Assembly (NCBI GenBank): GCA_022402465.1
Contig: JAKRSH010000033.1
Location: 82,061-146,060, forward strand
Direction of reading: 5' to 3'
Length of the DNA stretch: 64,000 nucleotides
DNA from: Leptospiraceae bacterium
GTDB taxonomy: Bacteria; Spirochaetota; Leptospiria; Leptospirales; Leptospiraceae
Position 1 is the stretch's first letter. Each line of letters starts with the position of its first letter. Shown here piece by piece: positions 18,627 through 27,695 of the stretch. The notes under the pieces were generated by a model, which saw only the letters and a program-made list of their open reading frames with translations, did not search any database and was not told where the DNA came from. Position numbers and translations under genes: made by a program.

Positions 18627-19577
18627 ATGAGCAATTTAAAACAACTCTTTCGAATCTCTAAAATTTTTGGTGCTTATTATGAAATATTTTCCTATGAGAA
18701 TGGATCAAATCTTGCTACCCTTAGAGGTAAACTGCGCCTAGAATCCAAGAAAGATCGCCATCCATTCGTTGTAGGCGATCTAGTTTATGCTATATGGAAT
18801 GATTCAACATGGATTATTGATTCTCTTGTTGAAAGAAAATCTATTTTGCATCGAAAATCAAGTGCAAAGGATGCCCATGCTCTTTGTGCTAATGCAGATT
18901 ATGCCGTCTTAATTGCTTCCTTAAAAGAGCCAGAAACTAAATCAGGATTTATAGATAGATTTCTTGCTGCTGTTTCGGTCTCTGGAATGGAACCAATTTT
19001 AGTTTTCAATAAAACTGATTTAGTCTCAGAGCTTGAAATGAACACGGCAACGAGTTACTATCACTTTTTAGGATATAAAATTTTTACTGTATCTATTCAT
19101 AAGGAAGATTCTATTCAGGAATTAAAAAATTTCTTACGAGGAAAGGTTAGTTTTCTTTCTGGTAATTCCGGTGTGGGAAAATCTTCTATCGTAAATATAC
19201 TCGCAGAATCGAAGATTCAATCCACCCAAGAAATCAGTGGTTCGACTTCTAAGGGCAAACACACAACTACAAATTCAACTGCAATTTTTCTTCCTGATGA
19301 TACCGTTTATATTGATTCTCCTGGCATTAAAGAGTGGGGAATCCTACATTTAGAAAGGGAAGATTTATTGCTCAGTTTTCCAGAACTTTCTAAGGCTAGA
19401 GAGGAATGTTCTTCTGAGTTTTGTTGTGAGTTTGGAGAGAATTGTAGGATCCAAGAAATTTTTCAAGAGCTTCCTGCTGAGAGGTCTAAGAGTATGGAAT
19501 CAATGTTAGAAAGTTTAGAGACTCCTTTTCGAACTACAAGGCGAGATCATTGGAATCGATCAGAAAGAGGACGTTAG
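18627..19577 (+). CDS. rsgA: Ribosome small-subunit-dependent GTPase A
   Basis: 316 residues. An N-terminal OB-fold (about 10-70) precedes a circularly permuted GTPase with G4 NKTD (128-131) before G1 GNSGVGKSS (179-187) and G3 DSPG (230-233). A Cys-rich C-terminal region has C261, C266, C267 and C273. It acts late in 30S subunit assembly. The usual C-x4-C-x-H-x5-C zinc knuckle is altered here: the His position is Glu and the last spacing is one residue shorter, with an extra Cys267 that might replace the His ligand. Confidence 0.93.
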   Translation: MSNLKQLFRISKIFGAYYEIFSYENGSNLATLRGKLRLESKKDRHPFVVGDLVYAIWNDSTWIIDSLVERKSILHRKSSAKDAHALCANADYAVLIASLKEPETKSGFIDRFLAAVSVSGMEPILVFNKTDLVSELEMNTATSYYHFLGYKIFTVSIHKEDSIQELKNFLRGKVSFLSGNSGVGKSSIVNILAESKIQSTQEISGSTSKGKHTTTNSTAIFLPDDTVYIDSPGIKEWGILHLEREDLLLSFPELSKAREECSSEFCCEFGENCRIQEIFQELPAERSKSMESMLESLETPFRTTRRDHWNRSERGR

Positions 19578-19631
19578 TTGCACTTTATTATTTCCAACAA
19601 TAATTCAAATCTTGTTGAGCGGAGTCTTTTC

Positions 19632-20684
19632 ATGAGAGATCAATGGAAGTTTTATACAACCATACTTAGCTGTTTTTTATTCATCCTATCTTGTGGTGCA
19701 ACCAATCCCTATTTTAATCCAGAGAAAATGCATCATACCTCATCAGGTTTTAAGAACCCAAGCAAAGACTTCGAATCACATGGATTAGGTGGATTGATAA
19801 GATGGACTTCTTCTCGTTGGATGAATGAGGAGGATAATAATCCTGAACATTTTGATTTTAAGAAAACGGAGAACGATGGAAGTCAGATCAAAAATTTTAA
19901 AGGTCTTTGGTCAGTCACGTGGATAGGACACGCAAGTAGTTTGATCCAATGGGAAGGATTGAATATCTTAACTGATCCTATTTGGTCAGAGAGATGTTCT
20001 CCTGTTAGTTGGGCAGGACCCAAGAGGTATACTCAGCCAGGAATTGATATGGATAATTTACCAAAAATCGATTTGGTAGTAATTAGCCACAACCACTACG
20101 ATCATATGGATTTGGATACTTTGCTAGAATTAGAGAAAAGATTTTCTCCAACCTTTATAGCTGGATTAGGAAATAAAAAGTTTCTACAAGATGCAGGTTT
20201 AACTCAGGTGATAGAGATTGACTGGTGGGATGAAGTTTTAGTCCAAGGCAAAAGAGTTATTTTCACACCCACCCAGCATTTTTCGGCAAGAGGTATCTTC
20301 GATAGAGATGAGACACTTTGGGGTAGCTACGCTTTTATAGGTTCTAAATCCAAAATCTATTTTGCAGGAGATACGGGCTACTTCAAGGGATTTAAAGAAA
20401 TAGGGGAAAAATTCGGAGGCTTTGATCTTGCGATTCTACCTATAGGTGCATACAATCCACGTTGGTTCATGGAGCCAGTGCATGTAGATCCTAGCCAATC
20501 TGTGCAAGCATTTATGGATCTTAAGGCAAATTATATGATGCCCATGCATTATAAAACCTTTGTTCTCTCTGATGAGGCCTTGGATCAACCTTTAAAATCT
20601 ACCTTGTACAACTTTGAAATAAAAGGTATAGATAAGAAAAGGCTATTAGCTTTGAATATTGGAGAAAGTTTTTTTAGGAACTAA
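19632..20684 (+). CDS. MBL-fold (NAPE-PLD/UlaG-like) hydrolase, putative lipoprotein
   Basis: About 350 residues from the ATG at 19632, which has GGAG 8 bases upstream; the frame is open up to a TTG at 19578. The signal peptide ends FILSC (lipobox Cys21). The metallo-beta-lactamase fold has the motif HNHYDHMD, a further metal His (TQHFSARG), AGDTGYF and a final MPMHYKTF. The overall pattern (WIGHASSLIQWEGLNILTDP) is that of NAPE-phospholipase D-like and UlaG-like enzymes, so a phospholipid or phosphodiester substrate in the envelope is plausible. It lies 55 bases downstream of rsgA. Confidence 0.85.
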   Translation: MRDQWKFYTTILSCFLFILSCGATNPYFNPEKMHHTSSGFKNPSKDFESHGLGGLIRWTSSRWMNEEDNNPEHFDFKKTENDGSQIKNFKGLWSVTWIGHASSLIQWEGLNILTDPIWSERCSPVSWAGPKRYTQPGIDMDNLPKIDLVVISHNHYDHMDLDTLLELEKRFSPTFIAGLGNKKFLQDAGLTQVIEIDWWDEVLVQGKRVIFTPTQHFSARGIFDRDETLWGSYAFIGSKSKIYFAGDTGYFKGFKEIGEKFGGFDLAILPIGAYNPRWFMEPVHVDPSQSVQAFMDLKANYMMPMHYKTFVLSDEALDQPLKSTLYNFEIKGIDKKRLLALNIGESFFRN

Positions 20685-20735
20685 TTGCAAACTTTCGAAT
20701 GGGTTTCTAAAATGACTAAAAAAGAAGGGGAATAA

Positions 20736-22193
20736 ATGCGTCATCTATCTTCAACATTGTTACTTACTGTTCTATTGACTTTTGCGGGAACAAGCTTTAG
20801 TCTAGTTGCCCAAGAAACATCCGAATCTCCAGAGATTCAAATGGAACAGCCTAGCGAGGCTACTGCTGGAAGCGAAGAAAATCATAAAGGCGAGGATTTG
20901 CCTTATTGGACAGTAATTCCTTTTGTCTTTATTCTTCTGTCTATTGCAGTCTTGCCGATTGCATCGCATACAACTATGCATTGGTGGGAAGATAATAATA
21001 ATAAATTAATCGTCGCTATCGCTTTGGGTGCTTGTTCCTTCTTTCCCTTAGTTTATTTTGGTTGGTTCCATACCATAGTTCATACAATAGTCTTTGAATA
21101 TATTCCGTTTATTGTATTATTAGGCTCCTTGTATTATATTTCAGGTGGTATAGTTCTTAGAGGTGATATTGAAGCGACTCCCTTGAACAATACCTTATTC
21201 TTAATTGTTGGAACTTTGCTATCTTCCTTTATCGGAACAACAGGAGCTTCTATGCTTCTAATTCGACCAATATTGAATACCAATTCAGAGCGTAAGCATG
21301 TAGTCCACACTGTAATCTTTTTTATCTTTTTGGTTTCCAATATCGGTGGATCACTTACTCCTCTTGGTGATCCTCCTCTATTCCTTGGGTATTTACAAGG
21401 AGTTCCTTTTACTTGGACATTTAAATTATTCCCAGAGATGCTGCTCGCATCAGTTATCCTACTGATCATCTATTTCATTTGGGATTCCATCAAATACAAA
21501 TCAGAAGCTATTAAGGATATCAGGAAAGATAAATCACAGATTGTTCCCATTTCCCTTAGCGGACAGGTAAATTTCATCTGGTTACTCGGTGTTATATTTT
21601 CTGTTGCCTTTATCAATAAGAATTACTTTCCAGAGATTGAAGAAAATCACCTTTTGGGTTTCAGTAGAGAAATAATAATGCTAATTATGGTTGTACTATC
21701 TATTTATACTTCCAAGAAAAGAGATAGAGAGGCCAATAAATTCACCTTGCATCCTATTGCAGAAGTCGCTTATCTATTTATTGGTATTTTTATCTGCATG
21801 ATTCCAGCTTTGATTCTTTTGGAATCCAATGGTAAGACCCTAGGCATTACAGAACCTTGGCAATTTTTCTGGGCAACTGGTTTATTTTCTTCCGTCCTAG
21901 ACAATGCTCCTACCTATCTAACTTTCTTAAGCTTGGCAAAAGGATACTTGGGTTATACAACGGTTCAACAAATTCTTGCCAATCCAGCGGCTGAAGCCTT
22001 GTTGAAAGCTATTTCGGTCGGTTCAGTGTTTATGGGAGCAAATTCTTACATAGGAAATGCACCTAACTTCATGGTTAAGTCAGTTGCCGAAGAAAACAAA
22101 ATTAAGATGCCATCCTTTGGTGCCTACATGCTATTTTCTTTTGGTATACTCTTTCCAGTTTTTATCTTATTAACTTTTGTGTTTTTTCTATAA
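20736..22193 (+). CDS. NhaD-type sodium:proton antiporter
   Basis: 485 residues. An N-terminal signal-like helix (1-25) and an acidic loop (about 26-52) precede about 12 transmembrane segments. Family motifs include GTTGASMLLIRP, SNIGGSLTPLGDPPLFLG and the matching SSVLDNAPTYLTFL and GSVFMGANSYIGNAPN of the ion-transporter superfamily. It probably exports Na+ (or Li+) in exchange for protons. AGGGG precedes the ATG. Confidence 0.85.
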   Translation: MRHLSSTLLLTVLLTFAGTSFSLVAQETSESPEIQMEQPSEATAGSEENHKGEDLPYWTVIPFVFILLSIAVLPIASHTTMHWWEDNNNKLIVAIALGACSFFPLVYFGWFHTIVHTIVFEYIPFIVLLGSLYYISGGIVLRGDIEATPLNNTLFLIVGTLLSSFIGTTGASMLLIRPILNTNSERKHVVHTVIFFIFLVSNIGGSLTPLGDPPLFLGYLQGVPFTWTFKLFPEMLLASVILLIIYFIWDSIKYKSEAIKDIRKDKSQIVPISLSGQVNFIWLLGVIFSVAFINKNYFPEIEENHLLGFSREIIMLIMVVLSIYTSKKRDREANKFTLHPIAEVAYLFIGIFICMIPALILLESNGKTLGITEPWQFFWATGLFSSVLDNAPTYLTFLSLAKGYLGYTTVQQILANPAAEALLKAISVGSVFMGANSYIGNAPNFMVKSVAEENKIKMPSFGAYMLFSFGILFPVFILLTFVFFL

Positions 22194-22211
22194 TTAGAAA
22201 AGCAAATTTTG

Positions 22212-22231
22212 GGCTAGTAGAAATGCTAGCC
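22212..22231. repeat. Short inverted repeat before the ammonia-lyase gene
   Basis: GGCTAG and CTAGCC form a perfect 6-bp stem with an 8-base loop, ending 7 bases before the ATG of the lyase. There is no T-run, so it is not a typical terminator. It could mask the ribosome binding region, which otherwise has no clear Shine-Dalgarno. Confidence 0.3.
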
Positions 22232-22238
22232 TAAAGAC

Positions 22239-23669
22239 ATGAATCTTTCTTATCTTCAATTTCTAAGCATCGTCTACGAGAAGGATTCTTATTCTGAAAA
22301 ATTTTGGAATCTCCCTCTTATTCAAGAATCTCACTTATCTTTAGAAGCATATCTCTCTCAGACTTCAGGCAAGAAGCTTCTTTATGGTGTTGATACTTCT
22401 TTTGGTCCTCATGCATTTTCTAGCAATGAAGCCAAGTTAGACTTGCAAAAGTCATTGATCTATCATTTATCCGTACAGAATGAATCTTCCCAAATTTTAG
22501 ATCCCCTTGAATCAAGAGCAGTCCTTTTAGCGAGACTTCATGTCTTAACTAGAGGATATTCTGGAGTAGATGAAAGTCTTTTGAAGATTTTGCAAGATAT
22601 GGTCAACAAAGATGTTATTCCTATCTTTCCATTGAGGGGTTCCTTGGGTGCTAGTGGAGATTTGATTCCCTTATCCTCTATTGGTCTCTTGCTAATGGGT
22701 GAGTCTATTAGCCAAGGAAAAGGGGATTTGAAATCCATACAAGGTCTTCCAAGGAATTTAAAAGTAAAGGAAGGAATTGCATTGACGAATGGAACTTCCT
22801 TTATGGTTGGAAGTTCTGCTGTGCATCTTCACCAATCCAAGGTCATGGTAGAACATGCCCTTGGTCTTATTAAAAAATTATTTACCAAGCTTCCTATCTT
22901 TCCAGACGCTTTTCATATGGATCTTGCTGAATTAAATTCATCTCGTGGTATGAAGAAAGTATGCGATACCCTGAGTGAAGCTCTCTTGCATAGAGATAAA
23001 CTTGCAAACACCAGAGTCCAAGATTCTTACATACTTAGAGCCATACCTCAGATATTCGGATCAATCTTGGACGAGTTGGAAGACCTAGAAATTCGAATTA
23101 CAAAAGAGATAAATTCTGTATCTGATAATCCTGTGTATTCTCCTAATGATAAAAGATTTATAGAAACAGCAATGTTCTATGGTTCTTATATAAGTTCTGG
23201 AATAGATAGATTGAATCTTTGCTTAGTAAATTTTGCAAACTGGCTAGATAGGATGGTGCAATTCTTACTTGATCCCAATGAAAATGAAAAAAGGTTACCG
23301 CTTATGCTTTCCTCTTCACCTGGTAAGCATGCAGGGCTTGCTGGTCTTGGCTTACTTGCTACTCATTTAACTGCGGAAATGCGAAGAGACGCACACCCTG
23401 CCTCTATACAATCTTTGCCAACTAACGGTGGTAATCAAAATATAGTGCCTATGGGTGGAATTGGAATAGCTCGAAATAAACGCACAATTCGTGATACAAA
23501 AACATTGCTCGCAATTTTTGACCTTTGCATACAGCAATCAATTGCGCTCTTAGACAGAAGCGATAAAGATTTGATCGTAAAAGAAGATCGTTCCCTTGCT
23601 AAAGATCTGCAAATCCTTGAAAAAAGTTTGGAATCCTCCTTTTTTTCCTTAGAATCAGTTTTGCCTTGA
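22239..23669 (+). CDS. MIO-type aromatic amino acid ammonia-lyase (HAL/PAL/TAL family)
   Basis: 476 residues. The Ala-Ser-Gly triplet that forms the MIO cofactor is in GSLGASGDLIPLSS. Other family motifs are YGVDTSFGP, NGTSFM, QDSYILRAIPQ and EINSVSDNPV. Three sites look like tyrosine/phenylalanine lyases rather than histidase: FGPHA (compare FGPLA), the selectivity pair His-Leu in LIYHLSV where histidases have Ser-His, and GNQNIVPMG in place of NQEDHVSMG. It would release ammonia from an aromatic amino acid to give a cinnamate-type acid. No other hut gene is nearby. Substrate assignment is inference. Confidence 0.85.
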   Translation: MNLSYLQFLSIVYEKDSYSEKFWNLPLIQESHLSLEAYLSQTSGKKLLYGVDTSFGPHAFSSNEAKLDLQKSLIYHLSVQNESSQILDPLESRAVLLARLHVLTRGYSGVDESLLKILQDMVNKDVIPIFPLRGSLGASGDLIPLSSIGLLLMGESISQGKGDLKSIQGLPRNLKVKEGIALTNGTSFMVGSSAVHLHQSKVMVEHALGLIKKLFTKLPIFPDAFHMDLAELNSSRGMKKVCDTLSEALLHRDKLANTRVQDSYILRAIPQIFGSILDELEDLEIRITKEINSVSDNPVYSPNDKRFIETAMFYGSYISSGIDRLNLCLVNFANWLDRMVQFLLDPNENEKRLPLMLSSSPGKHAGLAGLGLLATHLTAEMRRDAHPASIQSLPTNGGNQNIVPMGGIGIARNKRTIRDTKTLLAIFDLCIQQSIALLDRSDKDLIVKEDRSLAKDLQILEKSLESSFFSLESVLP

Positions 23670-23714
23670 CTTGAGAGTCTACTTTTTCACTGTGGATGGG
23701 AATTAGGAGGTTTT

Positions 23715-25418
23715 ATGAGTAAACCATTAATCGTTCAAAGCGATAAAACTATGCTTCTTGAGGTGGATAATTCCGAATTTGAGGCATGCAGGGAGATCAT
23801 TTCTCGGTTTGCTGAACTTGAAAAAAGTCCAGAATACCTTCATACTTATCGAATCTCTCCCTTATCATTGTGGAATGCTGCCTCTTCTAAGATGACAGCA
23901 GATGAAATTGTAGAAGGGATGCAGAAATATGCTCGATATGATGTTCCTAAAAACGTTATCAATGAAATTCGCGAGCAAATATCTCGTTATGGTAAAGTTA
24001 AATTAGTTAAAGAAGAAACAGGAGACTTAGTAATTGTCTCTCATGAAAAAGGTTTCTTGCAAGAGATAGGTGCACATCGTGCTGTTCAACCTTTTATTGA
24101 ATCAGTTACACCTGAGAAAATTCTCGTTAAGAAAGAATACCGCGGTCATATCAAACAAGCATTGATAAAAATAGGTTTTCCTGTGGAAGACTTAGCAGGT
24201 TATGATGAAGGAAATAAATACGCATTCAATCTAAAAGCTACAAGCAATACAGGTACTAAATTTGGAATGCGAGATTACCAAAGAGCAAGTGTGGAAGCCT
24301 TTCATTCTGGTGGTCGCAATGATGGTGGTTCTGGTGTTGTAGTTCTTCCTTGTGGTGCTGGAAAGACCATAGTTGGTATGGGTGTTATGCAGATCGTAGG
24401 AGCAGAGACTCTTATTCTTGTCACGAACACTTTGTCCATTCGCCAATGGAAAAATGAGATCTTAGATAAAACCGATATCCCTGAATCAGACATCGGAGAG
24501 TATTCTGGCGAAGTGAAAGACATTAAGCCTATAACAATTGCTACTTATAACATTCTAACGCATCGCAAGAAAAAAGGGGGAGATTTTACTCACTTCCACC
24601 TATTCAGTGCTAAGAATTGGGGACTTATCGTTTATGATGAGGTTCACCTTTTGCCGGCACCTGTTTTCAGAATGACTTCGGAACTCCAATCCAAAAGAAG
24701 ACTGGGTCTTACTGCAACCCTCGTCCGAGAAGATGGACTAGAAGAAGATGTATTCTCTCTGATTGGTCCTAAGAAATATGACGTCCCATGGAAAGAACTA
24801 GAAGCGAAGTCATGGATAGCGGAAGCAAAGTGTGTGGAAATTCGAATTCCTATGGAGGAAGATCTAAGACTCAAATATTCTGTGGCAGATGATAGAGAAA
24901 AATTTCGACTCGCTTCTGAAAATCCTGAAAAGATGAGAGGTATTCGAGCTATCATTAAAAAGCACCAAAACTCGCATCTACTTGTAATCGGTCAGTATAT
25001 CAATCAATTGGAAGAAATCTCTAGAACTTTTGAAATTCCTTTAATCACTGGTAAGACACCTTTAGGGGAAAGACAAGAACTTTACCAAGCATTTAGATCG
25101 GGTGAAATTCGCCAATTGGTTGTTAGTAAGGTTGCAAACTTTTCCATCGATTTACCTGATGCTAACATAGCAATCCAAGTCTCTGGGACATTTGGTTCTA
25201 GACAAGAAGAAGCGCAAAGGTTGGGTCGAATCTTGAGACCTAAATCCAAGGATAATACGGCTATCTTCTATTCTTTGATTTCGAGGGATACCAATGAAGA
25301 AAGATTTGGTCAGAATAGACAATTGTTCTTAACCGAGCAAGGTTATGAATACCAAATTTACATCTTGGATCAGTTTATCCAAGACCAAGAAGACAACGCG
25401 CAGACAGTCACTGTATAG
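23715..25418 (+). CDS. XPB-type superfamily 2 DNA helicase
   Basis: 567 residues. An N-terminal region (1-180) precedes helicase motifs: GMRDYQRASVEAF (Q/I region), PCGAGKT (Walker A), YDEVHLLPA (DEVH), LTATLVREDG (motif III plus the RED motif typical of XPB), and VSKVANFSIDLPD with QRLGRILRPK in the second RecA domain. Bacterial XPB homologues unwind or anneal DNA, and their cellular role is poorly known. A near-perfect AGGAGG precedes the ATG. No Bax1 nuclease gene, the archaeal partner, is adjacent. Confidence 0.92.
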   Translation: MSKPLIVQSDKTMLLEVDNSEFEACREIISRFAELEKSPEYLHTYRISPLSLWNAASSKMTADEIVEGMQKYARYDVPKNVINEIREQISRYGKVKLVKEETGDLVIVSHEKGFLQEIGAHRAVQPFIESVTPEKILVKKEYRGHIKQALIKIGFPVEDLAGYDEGNKYAFNLKATSNTGTKFGMRDYQRASVEAFHSGGRNDGGSGVVVLPCGAGKTIVGMGVMQIVGAETLILVTNTLSIRQWKNEILDKTDIPESDIGEYSGEVKDIKPITIATYNILTHRKKKGGDFTHFHLFSAKNWGLIVYDEVHLLPAPVFRMTSELQSKRRLGLTATLVREDGLEEDVFSLIGPKKYDVPWKELEAKSWIAEAKCVEIRIPMEEDLRLKYSVADDREKFRLASENPEKMRGIRAIIKKHQNSHLLVIGQYINQLEEISRTFEIPLITGKTPLGERQELYQAFRSGEIRQLVVSKVANFSIDLPDANIAIQVSGTFGSRQEEAQRLGRILRPKSKDNTAIFYSLISRDTNEERFGQNRQLFLTEQGYEYQIYILDQFIQDQEDNAQTVTV

Positions 25419-25447
25419 TAGAACATGGCATTCTAGGGAGAATACGA

Positions 25448-26662
25448 ATGAAATTTGTGGCAAAGAGATTGGATGTAGTCGAGCCTTCACCTACACTCGC
25501 AATAACCGCTAAGGCAAATGCCTTAAAGGCTAGCGGAATTGATGTTGTTGGATTCGGAGCAGGGGAACCTGACTTTGATACACCAGAACATATTAAGGTT
25601 GCTGCTAAGCGTGCAATGGACCAAGGGAAGACAAAATACACTCCTGTTTCTGGAATTCCAACTTTGAAAGATGCAATCATTGCAAAATTTAAGAAGGAAA
25701 ATAATCTAGATTACGAAAAGAATCAAATCATTGTTGGGACAGGTGGTAAACAAGTTATTTATAATTTCTTTATGGCTACCATCAATCCAGGAGATGAGGT
25801 AATAATTCCTGCACCCTATTGGGTTAGTTATGCGGATATAGTTCGATTGGCTGAAGGAACTCCTGTAATTGTTCCAACAACTTTAGAAAATAATTTCCAA
25901 ATTACACCCACACAATTGAAGAAAGCTATCTCCCCTAAGACAAAGGTATTTTTGTTCAATTCACCTTCCAATCCGACTGGATCTGCGTATTCTAAAAATG
26001 ATGTTTATGATCTTTGTGAAATACTCGTCAAAGAAAGAATAATCACTTTAAGTGATGATATCTATGAAAAGATAATCTACGATGGTTTAGAATTTATCAA
26101 TCCTGCTATGGTTAGTCCTGAGATGAAAGAAAAAACCTTCATCATCAATGGAGTCTCTAAGGCTTATTCAATGACTGGTTGGAGAATAGGATATGGTGCA
26201 GGAAATGCTGAAATAGTAAAAAATATGGATACTATGCAGGGTCAATCGACTTCGAATGCTAGCTCAATATCCCAAGCGGCTGCAGAAGAAGCATTAAAAG
26301 GCGATCAGTCGGAAGTGGAAGTTATGCGAAAAGCATTTGATGTTAGAAGGAAACTTATTGTTGATTTATTAAATCAAATTCCAGGAGTCAATTGCAGAAT
26401 GCCCCAAGGTGCTTTTTATGCATTCCCTTACATTGACAAATTGTACAATCTTCCCAAGTTTGATAAAATTTTTTCAGAAGCGAATGAGAAAAGTCGAAGC
26501 AAAGTATTCTGTGATATTCTATTGGAGAAATACAATGTCGCTGCCGTTCCTGGAGTTGCCTTTGGTGATGATAATGCATTAAGATTATCCTATGCCTTAG
26601 GGGAGGCTGATATTAGAAAAGGACTAGAAAGAATTCAGACTATGGTGAAGGATCTCTCATAG
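25448..26662 (+). CDS. Class I pyridoxal-phosphate aminotransferase (aspartate-type)
   Basis: 404 residues of fold-type I PLP enzyme. GAGEPDFDTP is the substrate-binding N-terminal motif, SPSNPTGSAYSK and LSDDIYEKIIYDG contact the PLP ring, and SKAYSMTGWRIGYG contains the PLP-binding Lys. FCDILLEKYNVAAVPGVAFG and ALRLSYALGE close the fold, with the alpha-carboxylate Arg in RLSYA. It resembles the aspartate/prephenate aminotransferase group (aspC/aatA). AGGGAG lies upstream of the ATG. It follows the helicase by 29 bases. Confidence 0.92.
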   Translation: MKFVAKRLDVVEPSPTLAITAKANALKASGIDVVGFGAGEPDFDTPEHIKVAAKRAMDQGKTKYTPVSGIPTLKDAIIAKFKKENNLDYEKNQIIVGTGGKQVIYNFFMATINPGDEVIIPAPYWVSYADIVRLAEGTPVIVPTTLENNFQITPTQLKKAISPKTKVFLFNSPSNPTGSAYSKNDVYDLCEILVKERIITLSDDIYEKIIYDGLEFINPAMVSPEMKEKTFIINGVSKAYSMTGWRIGYGAGNAEIVKNMDTMQGQSTSNASSISQAAAEEALKGDQSEVEVMRKAFDVRRKLIVDLLNQIPGVNCRMPQGAFYAFPYIDKLYNLPKFDKIFSEANEKSRSKVFCDILLEKYNVAAVPGVAFGDDNALRLSYALGEADIRKGLERIQTMVKDLS

Positions 26663-26665
26663 TCT

Positions 26666-27694
26666 TTGGTCAAATTTACTTTAAGCTTAATATGCCTTAT
26701 TCTATGTTATACGAATAAGGCATATTCTGAATCTAATATAATAAATTCTAAGAAAACTCAGAACCGATTCATTTATTTTGTAAATGGCTTTGAAGCAAAA
26801 CTTTATTTATACCCAGATAAGAGTTCTGAGATCCTTCAAGACTTACCTTATGGGACTTTCTTAGAATCAGTATCACCGAGTATCCTTCTAGATGATCCTA
26901 ATTGGATTTCTATACAAACAAGCTCAAAGCTTTCAGGTTTTGTGCTTTCTGGTGAAGTTGTAAAGTTTCCTTACAAATTTATCTTTAAGAATGTTTCAAA
27001 TGATGTTATAGATAAATTTACATTAATACATTTAAAGAAAGATGCAAATGCTTGGCAACAGATTACCAACTTCCTCTTTCAAGCTTCCGAAAATGGAGAT
27101 TACACGGGAGAACAATATGTATTCTTTCGTGTGTTTTCTGGTGAAGCTCTGGCAAATGCTATAGAGGCAATGCATATAGTAGAATCAAATTCTCTAAGTG
27201 ATAATTCTATTTCAGTCAATCCTACGAAACAGATTGAGAGCAATGATTTTCTAAATAAATATAAAGACTATCTTACTAAAGATTCGACAACAAATCAAAT
27301 TCGCTTAGATGAGAATTTCTTCTGGAAATATGCTTCTCTAAATTCTAATTCTAAGTATGCAGAAATTGCTGGAAGATTCGCTATGCAACAGACAGCCCGT
27401 AAGGATTGTAAAGGGGAACCAATTTGTTTTCTTCTATCACTCAATAATAGAGAATTCAGATACCTTCGATTTTTTCCCGAGTCAAAAGAAAGAAAAAAAC
27501 TTTCTAGAGCCATCACCAATCAATTAGAAAAATACACAAAAGAAAGAGAACTCATAGCTTGCTTTCTTCCCCAGCAGGATTATAACTATCAAATTTTTAA
27601 GCAACTTAAATACAATAGATACTATATTCATAATTCAGAACTTATGAAATATGATAAATATATCTCTATCATTACTGAAGAGTGCTTCCCTTGA
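26666..27694 (+). CDS. Secreted protein with SH3-like domain, function unknown
   Basis: 342 residues. The TTG start directly gives a clean signal peptide (1-21, cleavage likely after AYS). Residues about 32-95 look like a bacterial SH3 domain (AKLYLYPDKSSEILQDLPYGTFLESV, then WISIQTSSKLSGFVLSGEV). The rest, about 100-342, is not recognised; it contains three to four Cys and many charged residues. It begins 3 bases after the aminotransferase stop and ends one base before the next gene, so it sits in an operon. Confidence 0.75.
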   Translation: MVKFTLSLICLILCYTNKAYSESNIINSKKTQNRFIYFVNGFEAKLYLYPDKSSEILQDLPYGTFLESVSPSILLDDPNWISIQTSSKLSGFVLSGEVVKFPYKFIFKNVSNDVIDKFTLIHLKKDANAWQQITNFLFQASENGDYTGEQYVFFRVFSGEALANAIEAMHIVESNSLSDNSISVNPTKQIESNDFLNKYKDYLTKDSTTNQIRLDENFFWKYASLNSNSKYAEIAGRFAMQQTARKDCKGEPICFLLSLNNREFRYLRFFPESKERKKLSRAITNQLEKYTKERELIACFLPQQDYNYQIFKQLKYNRYYIHNSELMKYDKYISIITEECFP

Positions 27695-27695
27695 C

